In this document: in pieces, positions 29,106 to 40,014 of the stretch
Layout: every line of letters starts with the position of its first letter
How positions within the stretch are numbered: the stretch's first letter is position 1
Assembly: GCA_033032865.1 (NCBI GenBank)
Contig: JAWHQI010000099.1
Location: 753,001 to 817,000 of the forward strand
Length of the DNA: 64,000 nucleotides
Reading direction: 5' to 3'
DNA from: Dactylorhiza incarnata
Taxonomy: Eukaryota > Streptophyta > Magnoliopsida > Asparagales > Orchidaceae
Notes under the pieces: generated by a model
The model's input: the letters and a program-made list of their open reading frames with translations, nothing else
What the model was told of the DNA's origin: nothing
Database searches by the model: none
Position numbers and translations under genes: made by a program

Positions 29106-29870
29106 ACACATATTTAGAATACTTCCTGTAATCGATTCTTAAGAATATTTAGTAGTTATAAATAAAGTTATTTGAATCTTAACGGGTCGTTCGTGAACAA
29201 GAAGGGAAAGAAGTATTTTAGAGATACAATAATGATATATTTGGCATTTATTGAAAAGGATTTTGACAGAAGATCTCTATTTGACATTTATTGAAAAGGA
29301 TTTTGACAGAAGATCTCTATTTGACATTCGAAGTAGGGAAACAACGGAAAAGGAAAGCCATTTATCTCTGTTTGACAGAAGAATAAGTATACATAATTGA
29401 ATAGATAATAATAATAATACTACTATAAGTTTCCTCTCCATCTCTCTCTCACACACAAAAAAACATACTCGACAGATCTCTGTAAAGAAAATACACAAGG
29501 CTTCTTCTTCCTCTCTCTGCAAGAAGCTTATAGATTATATAAGGATCATCAACTGGATCTGGGATTACACAATCCTTACATCTCTCTCTCAAGCAAGGAT
29601 TCATTCTCTGAAGAAAAGATCCAGAAAAACACTAAGTGCCTTAATCCTCATTGATTGTTGCTGGAGGATTCATTCAGAAGAACCATCATCAACTTCTTCT
29701 CCTTCTTTACTATATTTTTCTCTTTCTGTAAACCTGAGTAAAGAGTCTTAAGAATCTCTCTTCAAAGGATTCAGTGGTTCAAGATCTGCTTATTAAAGGA
29801 TCTAGATTTATTCAAGATCTCCTTATCAAAAGATCTAGTTTTAGTTCAAGATTTCCTTATCAAAAGATCT

Positions 29871-30818
29871 TGTTGAAACCGACTACTCGGTCTCTGTGGA
29901 GTTCGGGGCCCTCAGCGAGGCTGAGGGGCGACCAACCCTTACTCCCCCCAAGGGAGAGCTCTAGGTTGAAGGTGTTGGAACTAAGAACTGGACCAAGGGC
30001 TTAGTGGGGAGGTCCCGCCACATACCCGGAAGTCCCCTTGGAACTTCCCCTCCCAAGCCACTACTAAGCTTGGGCACCACTGGAGCCTCTCCTCACCCCC
30101 TAGAGAGACTTGGGGAGGGAGAGGGAGAAGGAGAGAGCTAGCCTAGGATGAGAGATCTCTCCAAATGGTGCCCCCTTGGTCCTATTTATAGGATTTTCGG
30201 ATCTGGGCTGCAAATAACCTAAACTGGACTGCAGAATACCCAAAATACCCTCGGATCTGGACTGCGAATAGCCAAAACCGGACTGCAAATAGCCAAATCC
30301 CGCTGTTCTGGGATGCTAAACGCAGACCAACCCCCCTCCTTTTCTGGTGGGTGAGAGGGGTTACCTCTGCTGGGGCTGGGCGAGAGCTGGGCTAGCGCCC
30401 GACGGTATCGCTACCGCCGGCGCTAGCGTCTCGCCCCCTACTGCTGGGGACGGGGGTGAGAGGAGCTCGCCCCCCTTGCCTTGGGGCTGGGCGAGAGCTG
30501 GGCTAGCGCCCGGCGGTATCGCTACCGCCGGCGCTAGCGTCTCGCCCCCTACTGCTGGGGACGGGGGCGAGAGGAGCTCGCCCCCCTTGCCTTGGGGCTG
30601 GGCGAGAGCTGGGCGAGAGCTGGGCTAGCGCCCGGCGGTATCGCTACCGCCGGCGCTAGCGTCTCGCCCCCCTGGGGTCTCGCCCCCCTGCTGTTGGGGG
30701 CGCCGGGGGCGAGAGGAGCTCGCCCTCCTCTCTCCCTGCTTAGGTTTATCTTGAAGAATGATGTTCGAAAATACTTCCTGTACTTCGAGAACCTACTCGG
30801 CGAATACAGGGTTGTACA
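29871..30818 (-). repeat. 3' LTR of the gag-only Tat-like element
   Basis: Ends TGTTGAAACCGA and GTTGTACA as read on the + strand. Minus-strand TATA box at 30183-30190. U3 (30372-30700) holds about 2.5 copies of a 111-bp GC-rich unit containing GGGCTAGCGCCCGGCGGTAT. Confidence 0.92.
30372..30700. repeat. 111-bp GC-rich tandem repeat in LTR U3
   Basis: Units begin at about 30372, 30483 and 30594. Each contains CTAGCGCCCGGCGGTATCGC and its near-complement CTACCGCCGGCGCTAGCG, able to form a strong hairpin. The same array is in the other LTR at about 35370-35690. Confidence 0.88.
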
Positions 30819-31086
30819 CAATCCCCGCTCTTTTCGAGCGAGGCACACGCTCGGAAAGAAATGTCCAACCCTGTATATTCGACGAGTGTCACTGGGAATC
30901 CGGCTAACGGTGCTATCTCGGAAAAACACGTAGCCTCTCCGAAGAGGTCCTCCAACCTTGTCGGCTAATGAGAGCCCGGCTAGGGAGTCTGCTCGGGACT
31001 GAGCGCCTCCGGGAGCGAGCTCCACTAGTGGTCGACAATGGGTCGACACACTCCTAGGAGCGAGCTCTACTAGTGAGAGCCACCCA

Positions 31087-33076
31087 ACTAGTGAGAGCCT
31101 GGTCAGCGGAACCATCCAAGGGGAACATCTCTTTTCCTCCCTAGGAGGTCAACCTGGCCTGCCGTCTAGTGAGAGCCCGGTCAGCGGAACCGTCCAAGGG
31201 GAACATCTCTTTTCCTCCCTAGGAGGTCAACCTGGCCTGCCGTTTAGTGAGAGCCCGGTCAGCGGAACCATCCAAGGGGAACATCTCTTTTCCTCCCTAG
31301 GAGGTCAACCTGGCCTGTCGTCTAGTGAGAGCCCGGTCAGCGGAACCATCCAAGGGGAACATCTCTTTTCCTCCCTAGGAGGTCAACCTGGCCTGCCGTC
31401 TAGTGAGAGCCCGGTCAGCGGAACCATCCAAGGGGAACATCTCTTTTCCTCCCTAGGAGGTCAACCTGGCCTGCCGTCTAGTGAGAGCCCGGTCAGCGGA
31501 ATCATCCAAGGGGAACATCTCTTTTCCTCCCTAGGAGGTCAACCTGGCCTGCCTTCTAGTGAGAGCCCGGTCAGCGGAACCATCCAAGGGGAACATCTCT
31601 TTTCCTCCCTAGGAGGTCAACCTGGCCTGCCGTCTAGTGAGAGCCTGGTCAGCGGAACCATCCAAGGGGAACATCTCTTTTCCTCCCTAGGAGGTCAACC
31701 TGGCCTGCCGTCTAGTGAGAGCCCGGTCAGCGGAACCATCCAAGGGGAACATCTCTTTTCCTCCCTAGGAGGTCAACCTGGCCTGCCGTCTAGTGAGAGC
31801 CCGGTCAGCGGAACCATCCAAGGGGAACATCTCTTTTCCTCCCTAGGAGGTCAACCTGGCCTGCCGTCTAGTGAGAGCCCGGTCAGCGGAACCATCCAAG
31901 GGAAACATCTCTTTTCCTCCCTAGGAGGTCAACCTGGCCTGCCGTCTAGTGAGAGCCCGGTCAGCGGAACCATCCAAGGGGAACATCTCTTTTCCTCCCT
32001 AGGAGGTCAACCTGGCCTGCCGTCTAGTGAGAGCCCGGTCAGCGGAACCATCCAAGGGGAACATCTCTTTTCCTCCCTAGGAGATCAACCTGGCCTGCCG
32101 TCTAGTGAGAGCCCGGTCAGCGGAACCATCCAAGGGGAACATCTCTTTTCCTCCCTAGGAGGTCAACCTGGCATGCCGTCTAGTGAGAGCCCGGTCAGCG
32201 GAACCATCCAAGGGGAACATCTCTTTTCCTCCCTAGGAGGTCAACCTGGCCTGCCGTCTAGTGAGAGCCCGGTCAGCGGAACCATCCAAGGGGAACATCT
32301 CTTTTCCTCCCTAGGAGGTCAACCTGGTCTGCCGTCTAGTGAGAGCCCGGTCAGCGGAACCATCCAAGGGGAACATCTCTTTTCCTCCCTAGGAGGTCAA
32401 CCTGTCCTGCCGTCTAGTGAGAGCCCGGTCAGCGGAACCATCCAAGGGGAACATCTCTTTTCCTCCCTAGGAGGTCAACCTGGCCTGCCGTCTAGTGAGA
32501 GCCCGGTCAGCGGAACCATCCAAGGGGAACATCTCTTTTCCTCCCTAGGAGGTCAACCTGGCCTGCTGTCTAGTGAGAGCCCGGTCAGCGGAATCATCCA
32601 AGGGGAACATCTCTTTTCCTCCCTAGGAGGTCAACCTGGCCTGCCGTTTAGTGAGAGCCCGGTCAGCGGAACCATCCAAGGGGAACATCTCTTTTCCTCC
32701 CTAGGAGGTCAACCTGGCCTGCCGTCTAGTGAGAGCCCGGTCAGCGGAACCATCCAAGGGGAACATCTCTTTTCCTCCCTAGGAGGTCAACCTGGCCTGC
32801 CGTCTAGTGAGAGCCCGGTCAGCGGAACCATCCAAGGGGAACATCTCTTTTCCTCCCTAGGAGGTCAACCTGGCCTGCCGTTTAGTGAGAGCCTGGTCAG
32901 CGGAACCATCCAAGGGGAACATCTCTTTTCCTCCCTAGGAGGTCAACCTGGCCTGCCGTCTAGTGAGAGCCCGGTCAGCGGAACCATCCAAGGGGAACAT
33001 CTCTTTTCCTCCCTAGGAGGTCAACCTGGCCTGTCGTCTAGTGAGAGCCCGGTCAGCGGAACCATCCAAGGGGAAC
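31087..33076. repeat. 78-bp tandem array, about 25 copies
   Basis: A highly regular array of a 78-bp unit (contains GAGAGCCCGGTCAGCGGAAC and CTCCCTAGGAGGTCAACCTG), with most copies differing by only one or two bases. The unit length is a multiple of three, so a frame from 32173 to 33105 on the + strand reads a 26-residue repeat, opposite to gag; I regard this as a by-product. The first copy grades into CTAGTGAGAGCC-type sequence that also occurs singly at 31030-31086, the likely seed of the array. Confidence 0.95.
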
Positions 33077-33204
33077 AATACTTCAAAAAACTTTCATTTC
33101 ATTAGTCATTCGGTTACATGCAAGAAAAACTAAGTAGGGAAACACTCTCTCCTACTACATGGACTCAAAGAAAAAACAAAGCACGGAGACCGGGACTCGG
33201 ACTT

Positions 33205-34818
33205 CTATTCCCCGGCATGGTCCTCCCCGACCTCCTCTGGTTGTCGATGCTGCGGCCTCGGGCCCCTCGCCTCCCTCATTTCCAAGAACTCAGGGCAGGC
33301 GGATGTCGCGTGGCCTTCCTCCTGATGGAAGTCACAGTAGGGTAACTCCACTCGGACGCCCCTTCTTCCTCCTCCACGATTTCTTCTTCTTCTGTGGCCT
33401 ATCACCATGGCTTGCTGGGGTGGTGGAGAGGGTGCTTTCGGTCCCTGCCTCCATCCTGGGAGGTCGGTCCCCTCTTCTTGGAAGTTGTCTTCCTCCTGGT
33501 CGAACTTCCTCTTGGGGGCCTTTGCTCTTCCCCCCTGCTGCCTTGCCTCCGACTCACTCAGCTTGGCCAGCCTTCTTGTGAACTCCGGGTTGGCCTCTTC
33601 ACTTTCAACTTCTTCGGCCACCCTTTCCATCAACTCCTCAAAAGACAAAGGAGCCCTCCTCTTGAGGTCCACCTTGAAGAAGCCCTCCCGCAGCCCCAAC
33701 GTGAATGCAAGCTTGAGGGTGTACCCGGGAACCTCTTCGACGAGGTGAACCTCTTCCCTGAACCGTTCTAGATATCGAGCCAGTGACTCCTCTGGCTCTT
33801 GCTTGACCTTGAAAAGTGCTTCGGCATCTTTCTTCCTCTTCCTTGACGTCGCGAAGCGTAGCAAGAAACCTCGACGCAAGTCTTCGAAGGCATAGATGGA
33901 TCCCGCAGGGAGCTGGTGGAACCACTCTCTAGCCTTTTCCTTCAGGGTTGTCGCAAAGAGTCGACACCTAAAAGCGTCCGATATGGGCATGATGGAGACC
34001 ATGTCCTCAAACCACTGCAGGTGCAGGACGGGGTCATCCTTGCCGAAGTAGTGAGACATCTCTGCTCTCTTGAACCCCTCCGGAATCGGGGCTGAGAGGA
34101 TCATCTCAGAAAAAGGACCTCCTCTGCTCGCCCCCCTTGGGGGCTGGGCGAGACGGGGTTTGACACCTTCCCATTCGCCTACTTGGGTCTCGGCGAGTGG
34201 GGGTCGATGACCTCCCCACCCGCCCACTTGGGTCTCGGCGAGTGGGGGTCGAGGACCTCCCCACCCGCCAACTTGGGTCTCGGCGAGTGGGGGTCGATGA
34301 CCTCCCCACCCGCCCACTTGGGTCTCGGCGAGTGGGGGTCGATGACCTCCCCACCCGCCCACTTGGGTCTCGGCGAGTGGGGGTCGAGGACCTCCCCACC
34401 CGCCAACTTGGGTCTCGGCGAGTGGGGGTCGATGACCTCCCCACCCGCCCACTTGGGTCTCGGCGAGTGGGGGTCGAGGACCTCCCCACCCGCCAACTTG
34501 GGTCTCGGCGAGTGGGGGTCGATGACCTCCCCACCCGCCCACTTGGGTCTCGGCGAGTGGGGGTCGATGACCTCCCCACCCGCCAACTCCTGGCACCTCC
34601 TCTCTGGCTGGTTGGTCGAGAGGGATCTCACCCTCCTGTCGGGGAGAGACCTCCGAACCACTTCCTCTCCTGCCTTCGCCTCCCGAGGCGAAAGCTACCT
34701 GCAAGGTCTGCAGGACCTCCTGCCTGAAATTTTCAAACATCTCCAACATCATCACAGCCACCGGGGGCTGCGAGTGACCTGGGTCGGAACTTCCTCCACC
34801 TCCATCCATGGAGCTCAT
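33205..34818 (-). CDS. gag: Gag polyprotein of the Tat-like element
   Basis: 537 codons, uninterrupted. The N-terminus (MSSMDGGGG) is followed by about nine to ten 15-residue repeats (VGGWGGHRPPLAETQ with H/P variants, about residues 78-220) encoded by 45-bp DNA repeats. The retrotransposon gag domain follows (about 235-400) with HYFGKDDPVLHLQWFEDMVS, KEKAREWFHQLP and LLRFATSRKRK. Near the C-terminus, YCDFHQEEGHATSACPEFLEM holds a zinc-knuckle variant C-X2-H-X4-H-X4-C known from Tat-type gag. Gag would form the particle. The frame ends with VGEDHAGE and no protease follows. The start lies about 50 bases from the 5' LTR, directly after the primer-binding region. Confidence 0.9.
   Translation of the reverse strand: MSSMDGGGGSSDPGHSQPPVAVMMLEMFENFRQEVLQTLQVAFASGGEGRRGSGSEVSPRQEGEIPLDQPAREEVPGVGGWGGHRPPLAETQVGGWGGHRPPLAETQVGGWGGPRPPLAETQVGGWGGHRPPLAETQVGGWGGPRPPLAETQVGGWGGHRPPLAETQVGGWGGHRPPLAETQVGGWGGPRPPLAETQVGGWGGHRPPLAETQVGEWEGVKPRLAQPPRGASRGGPFSEMILSAPIPEGFKRAEMSHYFGKDDPVLHLQWFEDMVSIMPISDAFRCRLFATTLKEKAREWFHQLPAGSIYAFEDLRRGFLLRFATSRKRKKDAEALFKVKQEPEESLARYLERFREEVHLVEEVPGYTLKLAFTLGLREGFFKVDLKRRAPLSFEELMERVAEEVESEEANPEFTRRLAKLSESEARQQGGRAKAPKRKFDQEEDNFQEEGTDLPGWRQGPKAPSPPPQQAMVIGHRRRRNRGGGRRGVRVELPYCDFHQEEGHATSACPEFLEMREARGPRPQHRQPEEVGEDHAGE
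34185..34588. repeat. 45-bp in-frame repeats inside gag
   Basis: About nine copies of a 45-bp unit (contains GGGTCTCGGCGAGTGGGGGT) encode the 15-residue gag repeat. Two subtypes (GTCGATGACC and GTCGAGGACC) are interspersed, suggesting that blocks of repeats were duplicated together. Confidence 0.92.
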
Positions 34819-34867
34819 CTTGAGGGTTTCTTGAATCGGTCACACTCCACGCTCACCGCACCATAAA

Positions 34868-35806
34868 TGTTGAAACCGACTACTCGGTCTCTGTGGAGTT
34901 CGGGGCCCTCAGCGAGGCTGAGGGGAGACCAACCCTTACTCCCCCCAAGGGAGAGCTCTAGGTTGAATGTGTTGGAACTAAGAACTGGACCAAGGGCTTA
35001 GTGGGGAGGTCCCGCCACATACCCGGAAGTCCCCTTGGAACTTCCCCTCCCAAGCCACTACTAAGCTTGGGCACCACTGGAGCCTCTCCTCACCCCCTAG
35101 AGAGACTTGGGGAGGGAGAGGGAGAAGGAGAGAGCTAGCCTAGGATGAGAGATCTCTCCAAATGGTGCCCCCTTGGTCCTATTTATAGGATTTTCGGATC
35201 TGGGCTGCAAATAACCTAAACTGGACTGCAGAATACCCAAAATACCCTCGGATCTGGACTGCGAATAGCCAAAACCGGACTGCAAATAGCCAAATCCCGC
35301 TGTTTTGGGATGCTAAACGCAGACCAACCCCCCCTCCTTTTCTGGTGGGTGAGAGGGGTTACCTCTGCTGGGGCTGGGCGAGAGCTGGGCTAGCGCCCGG
35401 CGGTATCGCTACCGCCGGCGCTAGCGTCTCGCCCCCTACTGCTGGGGACGGGGGCGAGAGGAGCTCACCCCCCTTGCCTTGGGGCTGGGCGAGAGCTGGG
35501 CTAGCGCCCGGCGGTATCGCTACCGCCGGCGCTAGCGTCTCGCCCCCTACTGCTGGGGACGGGGGCGAGAGGAGCTCTCCCCCCCTTGCCTTGGGGCTGG
35601 CCGAGAGCTGGGCTAGCTCCCGGCGGTATCGCTACCGCCGGCGCTAGCGTCTCGCCCCCCTGGGGTCTCGCCCCCCTACTGTTGGGGGTGCCGGGGGCGA
35701 GAGGAGCTCGCCCTCCTCTCTCCCTGCTTAGGTTTATCTTGAAGAATGATGTTCGAAAATACTTCCTGTGCTTCGAGAGCCTACTCGGCGAATACAGGGT
35801 TGTACA
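34868..35806 (-). repeat. 5' LTR of the gag-only Tat-like element
   Basis: Mate of 29871-30818; minus-strand TATA box at 35180-35187; same 111-bp U3 repeat. Bordered outward by the TSD GATCT at 35807-35811. Confidence 0.92.
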
Positions 35807-36157
35807 GATCTAGCTTGGTTCTAAGAGCCTCCTTAACAAAAGACTAAGTCCATGGTTCTACGAGTCTCCTTATCAAAAAACTTAGGCACTGGATAGTGTA
35901 TTCCTACCAAGGTGGTAGAAGAGGGGAGTACCCATATTTGGGGAACCACTATAGATCCTGTCTCATCTGTGTTGAGCAAATTTTTATGTCATCCCTTATT
36001 TATTTTCTGCTATTCTGTGTTTATTTTATTCAGGTTGGATTTCTGAATGCATAGTTGTTATAACTATTATTGTTCTATGCACTTATTTTTGTGAAAAGAT
36101 TTAAACTCTATTCACCCCCCTCTAAAGAATACTCAGAGGACTTACTGAGCACTTTCA

Positions 36158-36289
36158 ATTGGAATTAGAGGCAGGTTGATCATAAAAATGTTAACACCTT
36201 GATCAAAAGATTCTCTCACTTAAATTTATATATTCTAAAATTATTTTCAGAAAATGAGTTGTAATGACTATGCCTCCACAAGACCACCA
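36158..36289 (+). pseudogene. Start of the Copia internal region, cut after a few gag codons
   Basis: After the LTR end at 36157 comes TTGGAATTAGAGGC, a diverged initiator-tRNA-Met primer binding site, and an ATG at about 36254 beginning MSCNDYASTRPP, a typical plant Copia gag N-terminus. The frame is cut near 36290 by the Tat-like LTR that follows. Confidence 0.6.
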
Positions 36290-36998
36290 GAGACTGGGCC
36301 TTGATGAGTCGGCTGGGCGAGTGATGGGCCTCAGCTCGCACTCGCCTCTAGCGGGCACTCGCCCCTAGCTCGTTGCGAGTGGCGAGTCCCAACTCCAATG
36401 GGCACTCGCCGCTCCGGTGATTCAGCTCAGAGTAGCCTGGACTCGCCTGCTTGGTTGGTGGTATGTTCCCAAATGATCCCATTTTGGCCTGCAGTTAGCC
36501 ATTCTAAACAGTGGGATTCCGGTGTTGGCAGACCAATTGGGTTGCTTTTAGTAAAACTAAGAGGCGAGATTTAGCTATCCGCAGATCGTTTTAAGAAAAC
36601 TATAAATAGACTCCCAAGGGCACCTTTGGAGAGGGTCTCTCACTGGTTTCTCTCTCCTCTGGTACGCTTTGGTCGGTTAGAGAGTTCTGGCTTGTTTCCC
36701 ACCGTGGTTTCCGGGTGGGTAGACAGGGGCTCTCTAGCACTCTCCGAGGTGCCCAGCTCAGCAATTGGCTTGGGAGGGGATGCTCTCTTAAATCTTTCGA
36801 GTTAGTGGCAGGATCTCCTCGTTGCAGCTCAGGGGTATGTTCTTAGTTTTCCACCATTCGTGAGTGAAGTTCTTTGCTCTTAGTGCCTGACCTAGTGACA
36901 AGACTCAGGAGAAGTAAGGGCAAGCTACATCAGTCCGAACTCCTCTCGAGCCATGGTTTCCTGGGTCAGAGGTTGAACTGTGGTTTCCACGTTCAACA
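36290..36998 (+). mobile_element. 5' LTR of a decayed Tat-like gypsy element
   Basis: The right border is CGTTCAACA (36998), directly followed by the primer-binding region TTTTTGGTGCGGTGAGCGTGG also seen in the gag-only element. TATA box at 36601-36608. The left border is approximate; no TG start with a TSD could be fixed. U3 contains several GGCGAGTG and CACTCGCC motifs. Confidence 0.65.
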
Positions 36999-37055
36999 TT
37001 TTTGGTGCGGTGAGCGTGGATCGTAGCTTGTTTGGAAAATCTTGAGTAAAATCCA

Positions 37056-38041
37056 ATGACCGAAAGCGATGGGCAAGGAGGCGACCTTGGGAGCTCGCCC
37101 CCTTCAGGCATGTTCGTTAGGAAGAACGATTTCGATGAGTTCAGGAAATCGATTCTGGAGACCCTGCGCATCGCCCTCTCGCCACCGGGTGAATGCTCAA
37201 CTCCCGCGGTTCCAGTACTCGCCTCGCAAGCTCTGGGTGAGGAAGCACCTGGCAGGTGACCCGGGAAGGAGGCGCAGGCAGGGGAGGATGAGCAAGCCCT
37301 TCACGCACGAGTGATGTTTCCCAGCCCGCCGAGTGCTCGACACCTAGGCGAGGAGACTGGGCGAATGCCGCCGACTCGCCAAGCAAGGTCAGGGAGTCCG
37401 TTCTGCGAGCTGATTCTCTCAGCTCTTGTTTCGGAGGGATTCATGGATCTCATCATGTCCCACTACACGGGCAAGGATAATCCCATCCAACATCTCAAAT
37501 GGTTTGAGGACGTCGTCTCCATCATACAGATGACCAACACCTTCGAGTGCAAACTGTTCTCTATCTCTTTTAAGAGAAAGGCGAGGGACTGGTTACATCA
37601 GCTCTATTCCGGAACCATCTACAGTTTCGAAGACCACCGTCAGAGTTTCCTGCTGTGGTTTGCCACATCAACGAAGAGGAAGAACGGGGTCGAGGCTCTT
37701 TTCCTAATCCAACAGAAGGCTAAGGAGTTGTTGGGGAGTTACATAGACTGATTCCAGGAGGAGGTCCTCTTGGTCCATGAGGTGTTAGGGCACACTTTGC
37801 AACCCACCTTCACCCTAGGATTGCGGCAAGGGCTGTTCAAGATGGGATTTGCCCGAGATCCCCCTCTGGCATATGAGAAATTGATCGAGCGGGCGGGGCG
37901 AGAGATCGAGGAAAAGGCCACCAACAACGCTTTCGTGGAAAAGTTGCCCAAGTGGGTCGGAGGAGAAGAAAATGGGGGGGGGGGACCACATCAGCAGGAA
38001 GTGAGAAGAATGGAGGAGCCGAGGAGGCAAGGGTTCCAAGG

Positions 38042-38088
<47 letters not shown>

Positions 38089-38939
38089 GGGGGGGGGGGG
38101 GGGGGGGACGAATCAGGAGGAAGGTATCAACCACCCGTTAATTGACCGGTATGGAGCCCACCAGGAGGATATCCTCAAGGTCAGGGAAGAGGACCCGCCC
38201 AGGGCGGGGGACATTTCCAAGGAAGAGGGGGCATTATCAGGGAGGGCAGGGAGGGCAGGGACGATTCAACACTCCAGGGTGGAGACCGGGACTGAGACCC
38301 TTCCAGCCCCCACCCCAGCAAGCCATGACGATAGGTCGGGGAGGAAGAATAGGAAGAAGGAATCTCCCAGGAGGGGCAGAAAGTGTGAGGGTGGCGTTTC
38401 CATACTGTGACTTCCACTAGGAGGAAGGACATGCAACAACTACCTGTCCTGAGTTCTTGAAGATGAGTGGAGGGAGGAGAGCCCCGACGGGGAAGCAACA
38501 ACTTCAGGATGTCGAAAGAGGAGGAGAAGGAGCAGAGGTAGAGGACCGATGCAAGGATCGGGTCGATGTGGGAACCCGAGGAGGGATCGTTGTGATCCAT
38601 GGAGGGGTAGGGATCGAGGCCACCCGAAAGGGCAACCTCCAAGCCATCTACCGTCGGAGTGTCTCCTCGACCTCCAAGACCCCACCCCCTAAGGAGAAGA
38701 TCACGTTCACCAACAACGACATACCGGGCATGAAGATCCATTCTACGATGCGCTAGTAATCCAAACAGCGATCGAGAACTTCACAGTCTCCAGAATCCTC
38801 GTGGACAATGAGAGTTCTGTCAACGTGATCTTCAAGAAAGCCTTCGATGAGATGAAGGTGGAGGCGAAGAGGTTACTCGCCTCAGATGGACCTCTCTTTG
38901 GATTTTCTAGAGAAAGGAAGGAAGTGGAGGGAGGAGTCG
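37056..38939 (+). pseudogene. gag-pro: Decayed Tat-like gag-protease
   Basis: MTESDGQGGDLGSSPP starts gag, which continues with frameshifts into FCELILSALVSEGFMDLIMSH, GKDNPIQHLKWFEDVVSII and FLLWFATSTKRKN (37380-37750), an internal stop at about 37750, then HTLQPTFTLGLRQGLFKMG. A zinc-knuckle variant (YCDFH, stop, EEGHATTTCPEF) lies at about 38400-38455. The protease motif ILVDNESSVNVIFKKAFDEM (about 38795-38855) has lost the canonical DTGS/DNGS form. The element is cut at 38940 by another LTR. It is closely related to the gag at 33205-34818 but not functional. Confidence 0.85.
38043..38107. repeat. C44-TC-G19 homopolymer block
   Basis: 44 C residues (38043-38086), TC, then 19 G residues (38089-38107), inside the gag-protease remnant. 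Such tracts are prone to polymerase slippage, so the length may be uncertain. Confidence 0.85.
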
Positions 38940-39789
38940 TGTAAGACCCCTTTTTTGCTTTCATTTCCGGGTCTTACGCCCAGAACCGCCGCCTTATGGT
39001 GACTCCTACACACGGGGAGGTCGTCACTGCGAGACGTCGATCCTGCCGGCAATTCAACGTTCACAGGCCAACCATTCATCACATAGTATTAGGAGCGAAA
39101 TTAGAAGTATAAGCTCTAAGTCCACCAATCACATTACATTTAATTATGATAACAAGTAGAGTCCACAAATGAGATAAAAAGAGTACTAATAGTAAATAAG
39201 GACTTATGCCATGTACACCAAATCCTCGCTACAAACGCTCGCGGAAGAAAACTAAAGTCACTGCACACATGCTACAGTGGTTATTGCTGCTAGTGCTGGT
39301 CGGGGTTGGATCACCTCTTCATGATCGTCCCTCCTGGTGTGCTGGATTCTACAGCTCCTCGTTCTCTTGTTTATTATGCCACATTCAGCCGTTAGTCATA
39401 AAAACTAAGTGGTTTCCTCGTCCCCTCCACCCGCGACTCTTAGGCACCGGGCGGGAGGAAGAAGCGGAGGACAATAAGGGGTAATGTATAAGCAGGTGAC
39501 AATGCTCTCATTCACATAGCATTAAACCAGAAACTATTATGAGTTCTACTAACAAGTATAATAAATTACTAGTATGCGATCTACTAGCAAGTACCATAAA
39601 TCACTAACAGTTATACTACAAGAGTTATATATATAGAGCAACAATGAGAGCAACCAAATATGTAAAAGAAGTACAACTAGCTATCATTGCAAAAAGTAAC
39701 CTTAACTTATAAGGAAAGCTCATACAATCTTATAAGTTAAGGGGTCGTTTTGCACAGACTCATCGTATAAAGGAGCCCATACGAGATTA
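38940..39789 (+). mobile_element. Left part of a long gypsy-type LTR (LTR P)
   Basis: Starts TGTAAGACCCC inside the gag-protease remnant. It is homologous to the reverse complement of about 50,270-51,120. It is interrupted after GATTA (39785-39789) and resumes at 51121. The segment holds no gene. A palindromic duplication of ACTTATAAG lies near 39700-39745. Confidence 0.7.
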
Positions 39790-40014
39790 TGTAACATCCC
39801 TCAAATAATTAGATCCCTAGGATGGTTTTATCATGACTATGTCATGACAAAACCCTAGGAAGCACAAAGAGATCATAAGATAATGGAAAATAAGTGAAAA
39901 CCACATTGGTCTGCAATTAGTGCTTTCCAATTATCCAACCTAGGGTTTGACCTTAGGGCTTCACCTTGACCATTGACCCCATCATAACATGCCTAATCCA
40001 TTAAGGGATCCCTT

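Larger units (their letters stand above)
29871..35806 (-). mobile_element. Non-autonomous gag-only Tat-like gypsy element
   Basis: 5,936 bp flanked by the TSD GATCT (29866-29870 and 35807-35811). LTRs at 29871-30818 (948 bp, 3' LTR) and 34868-35806 (939 bp, 5' LTR) differ at roughly 15 positions by eye, about 98 percent identity, so insertion was fairly recent. A primer-binding-like TGGTGCGGTGAGCGT follows the 5' LTR and a purine tract precedes the 3' LTR. The only protein is gag (33205-34818, minus). Protease, reverse transcriptase and integrase are absent; a 2-kb array of 78-bp repeats takes their place. Mobility would need enzymes from a related element. Confidence 0.93.
28524..36157 (+). 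mobile_element. Copia 5' LTR split by a nested gypsy element
   Basis: The LTR starts TGTTGGGAAAAC and ends CACTTTCA (36157). Without the insertion at 29871-35806 and one TSD it is about 1.69 kb, close to the 1,672-bp solo LTR at 47553-49224, with which it is homologous end to end. TATA box at 29157-29164. Near 29770-29870 and 35812-35880 are repeated AAGATCTCCTTATCAAAAGA-like units. A diverged primer binding site follows at about 36160. Confidence 0.85.

Noticed and set aside
31087..33076. CRISPR-like regular repeat array
   Set aside because: The whole 78-bp unit is repeated with no unique spacers, and this is a plant nuclear sequence.
32173..33105. 310-codon frame of 26-residue repeats
   Set aside because: It lies on the strand opposite to gag, covers only part of a noncoding-looking 78-bp array, and exists because 78 is a multiple of three. 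No promoter or homology is seen.
34183..34866. Plus-strand repeat frames overlapping gag
   Set aside because: Shadows of the 45-bp repeats in the real gag gene on the minus strand.
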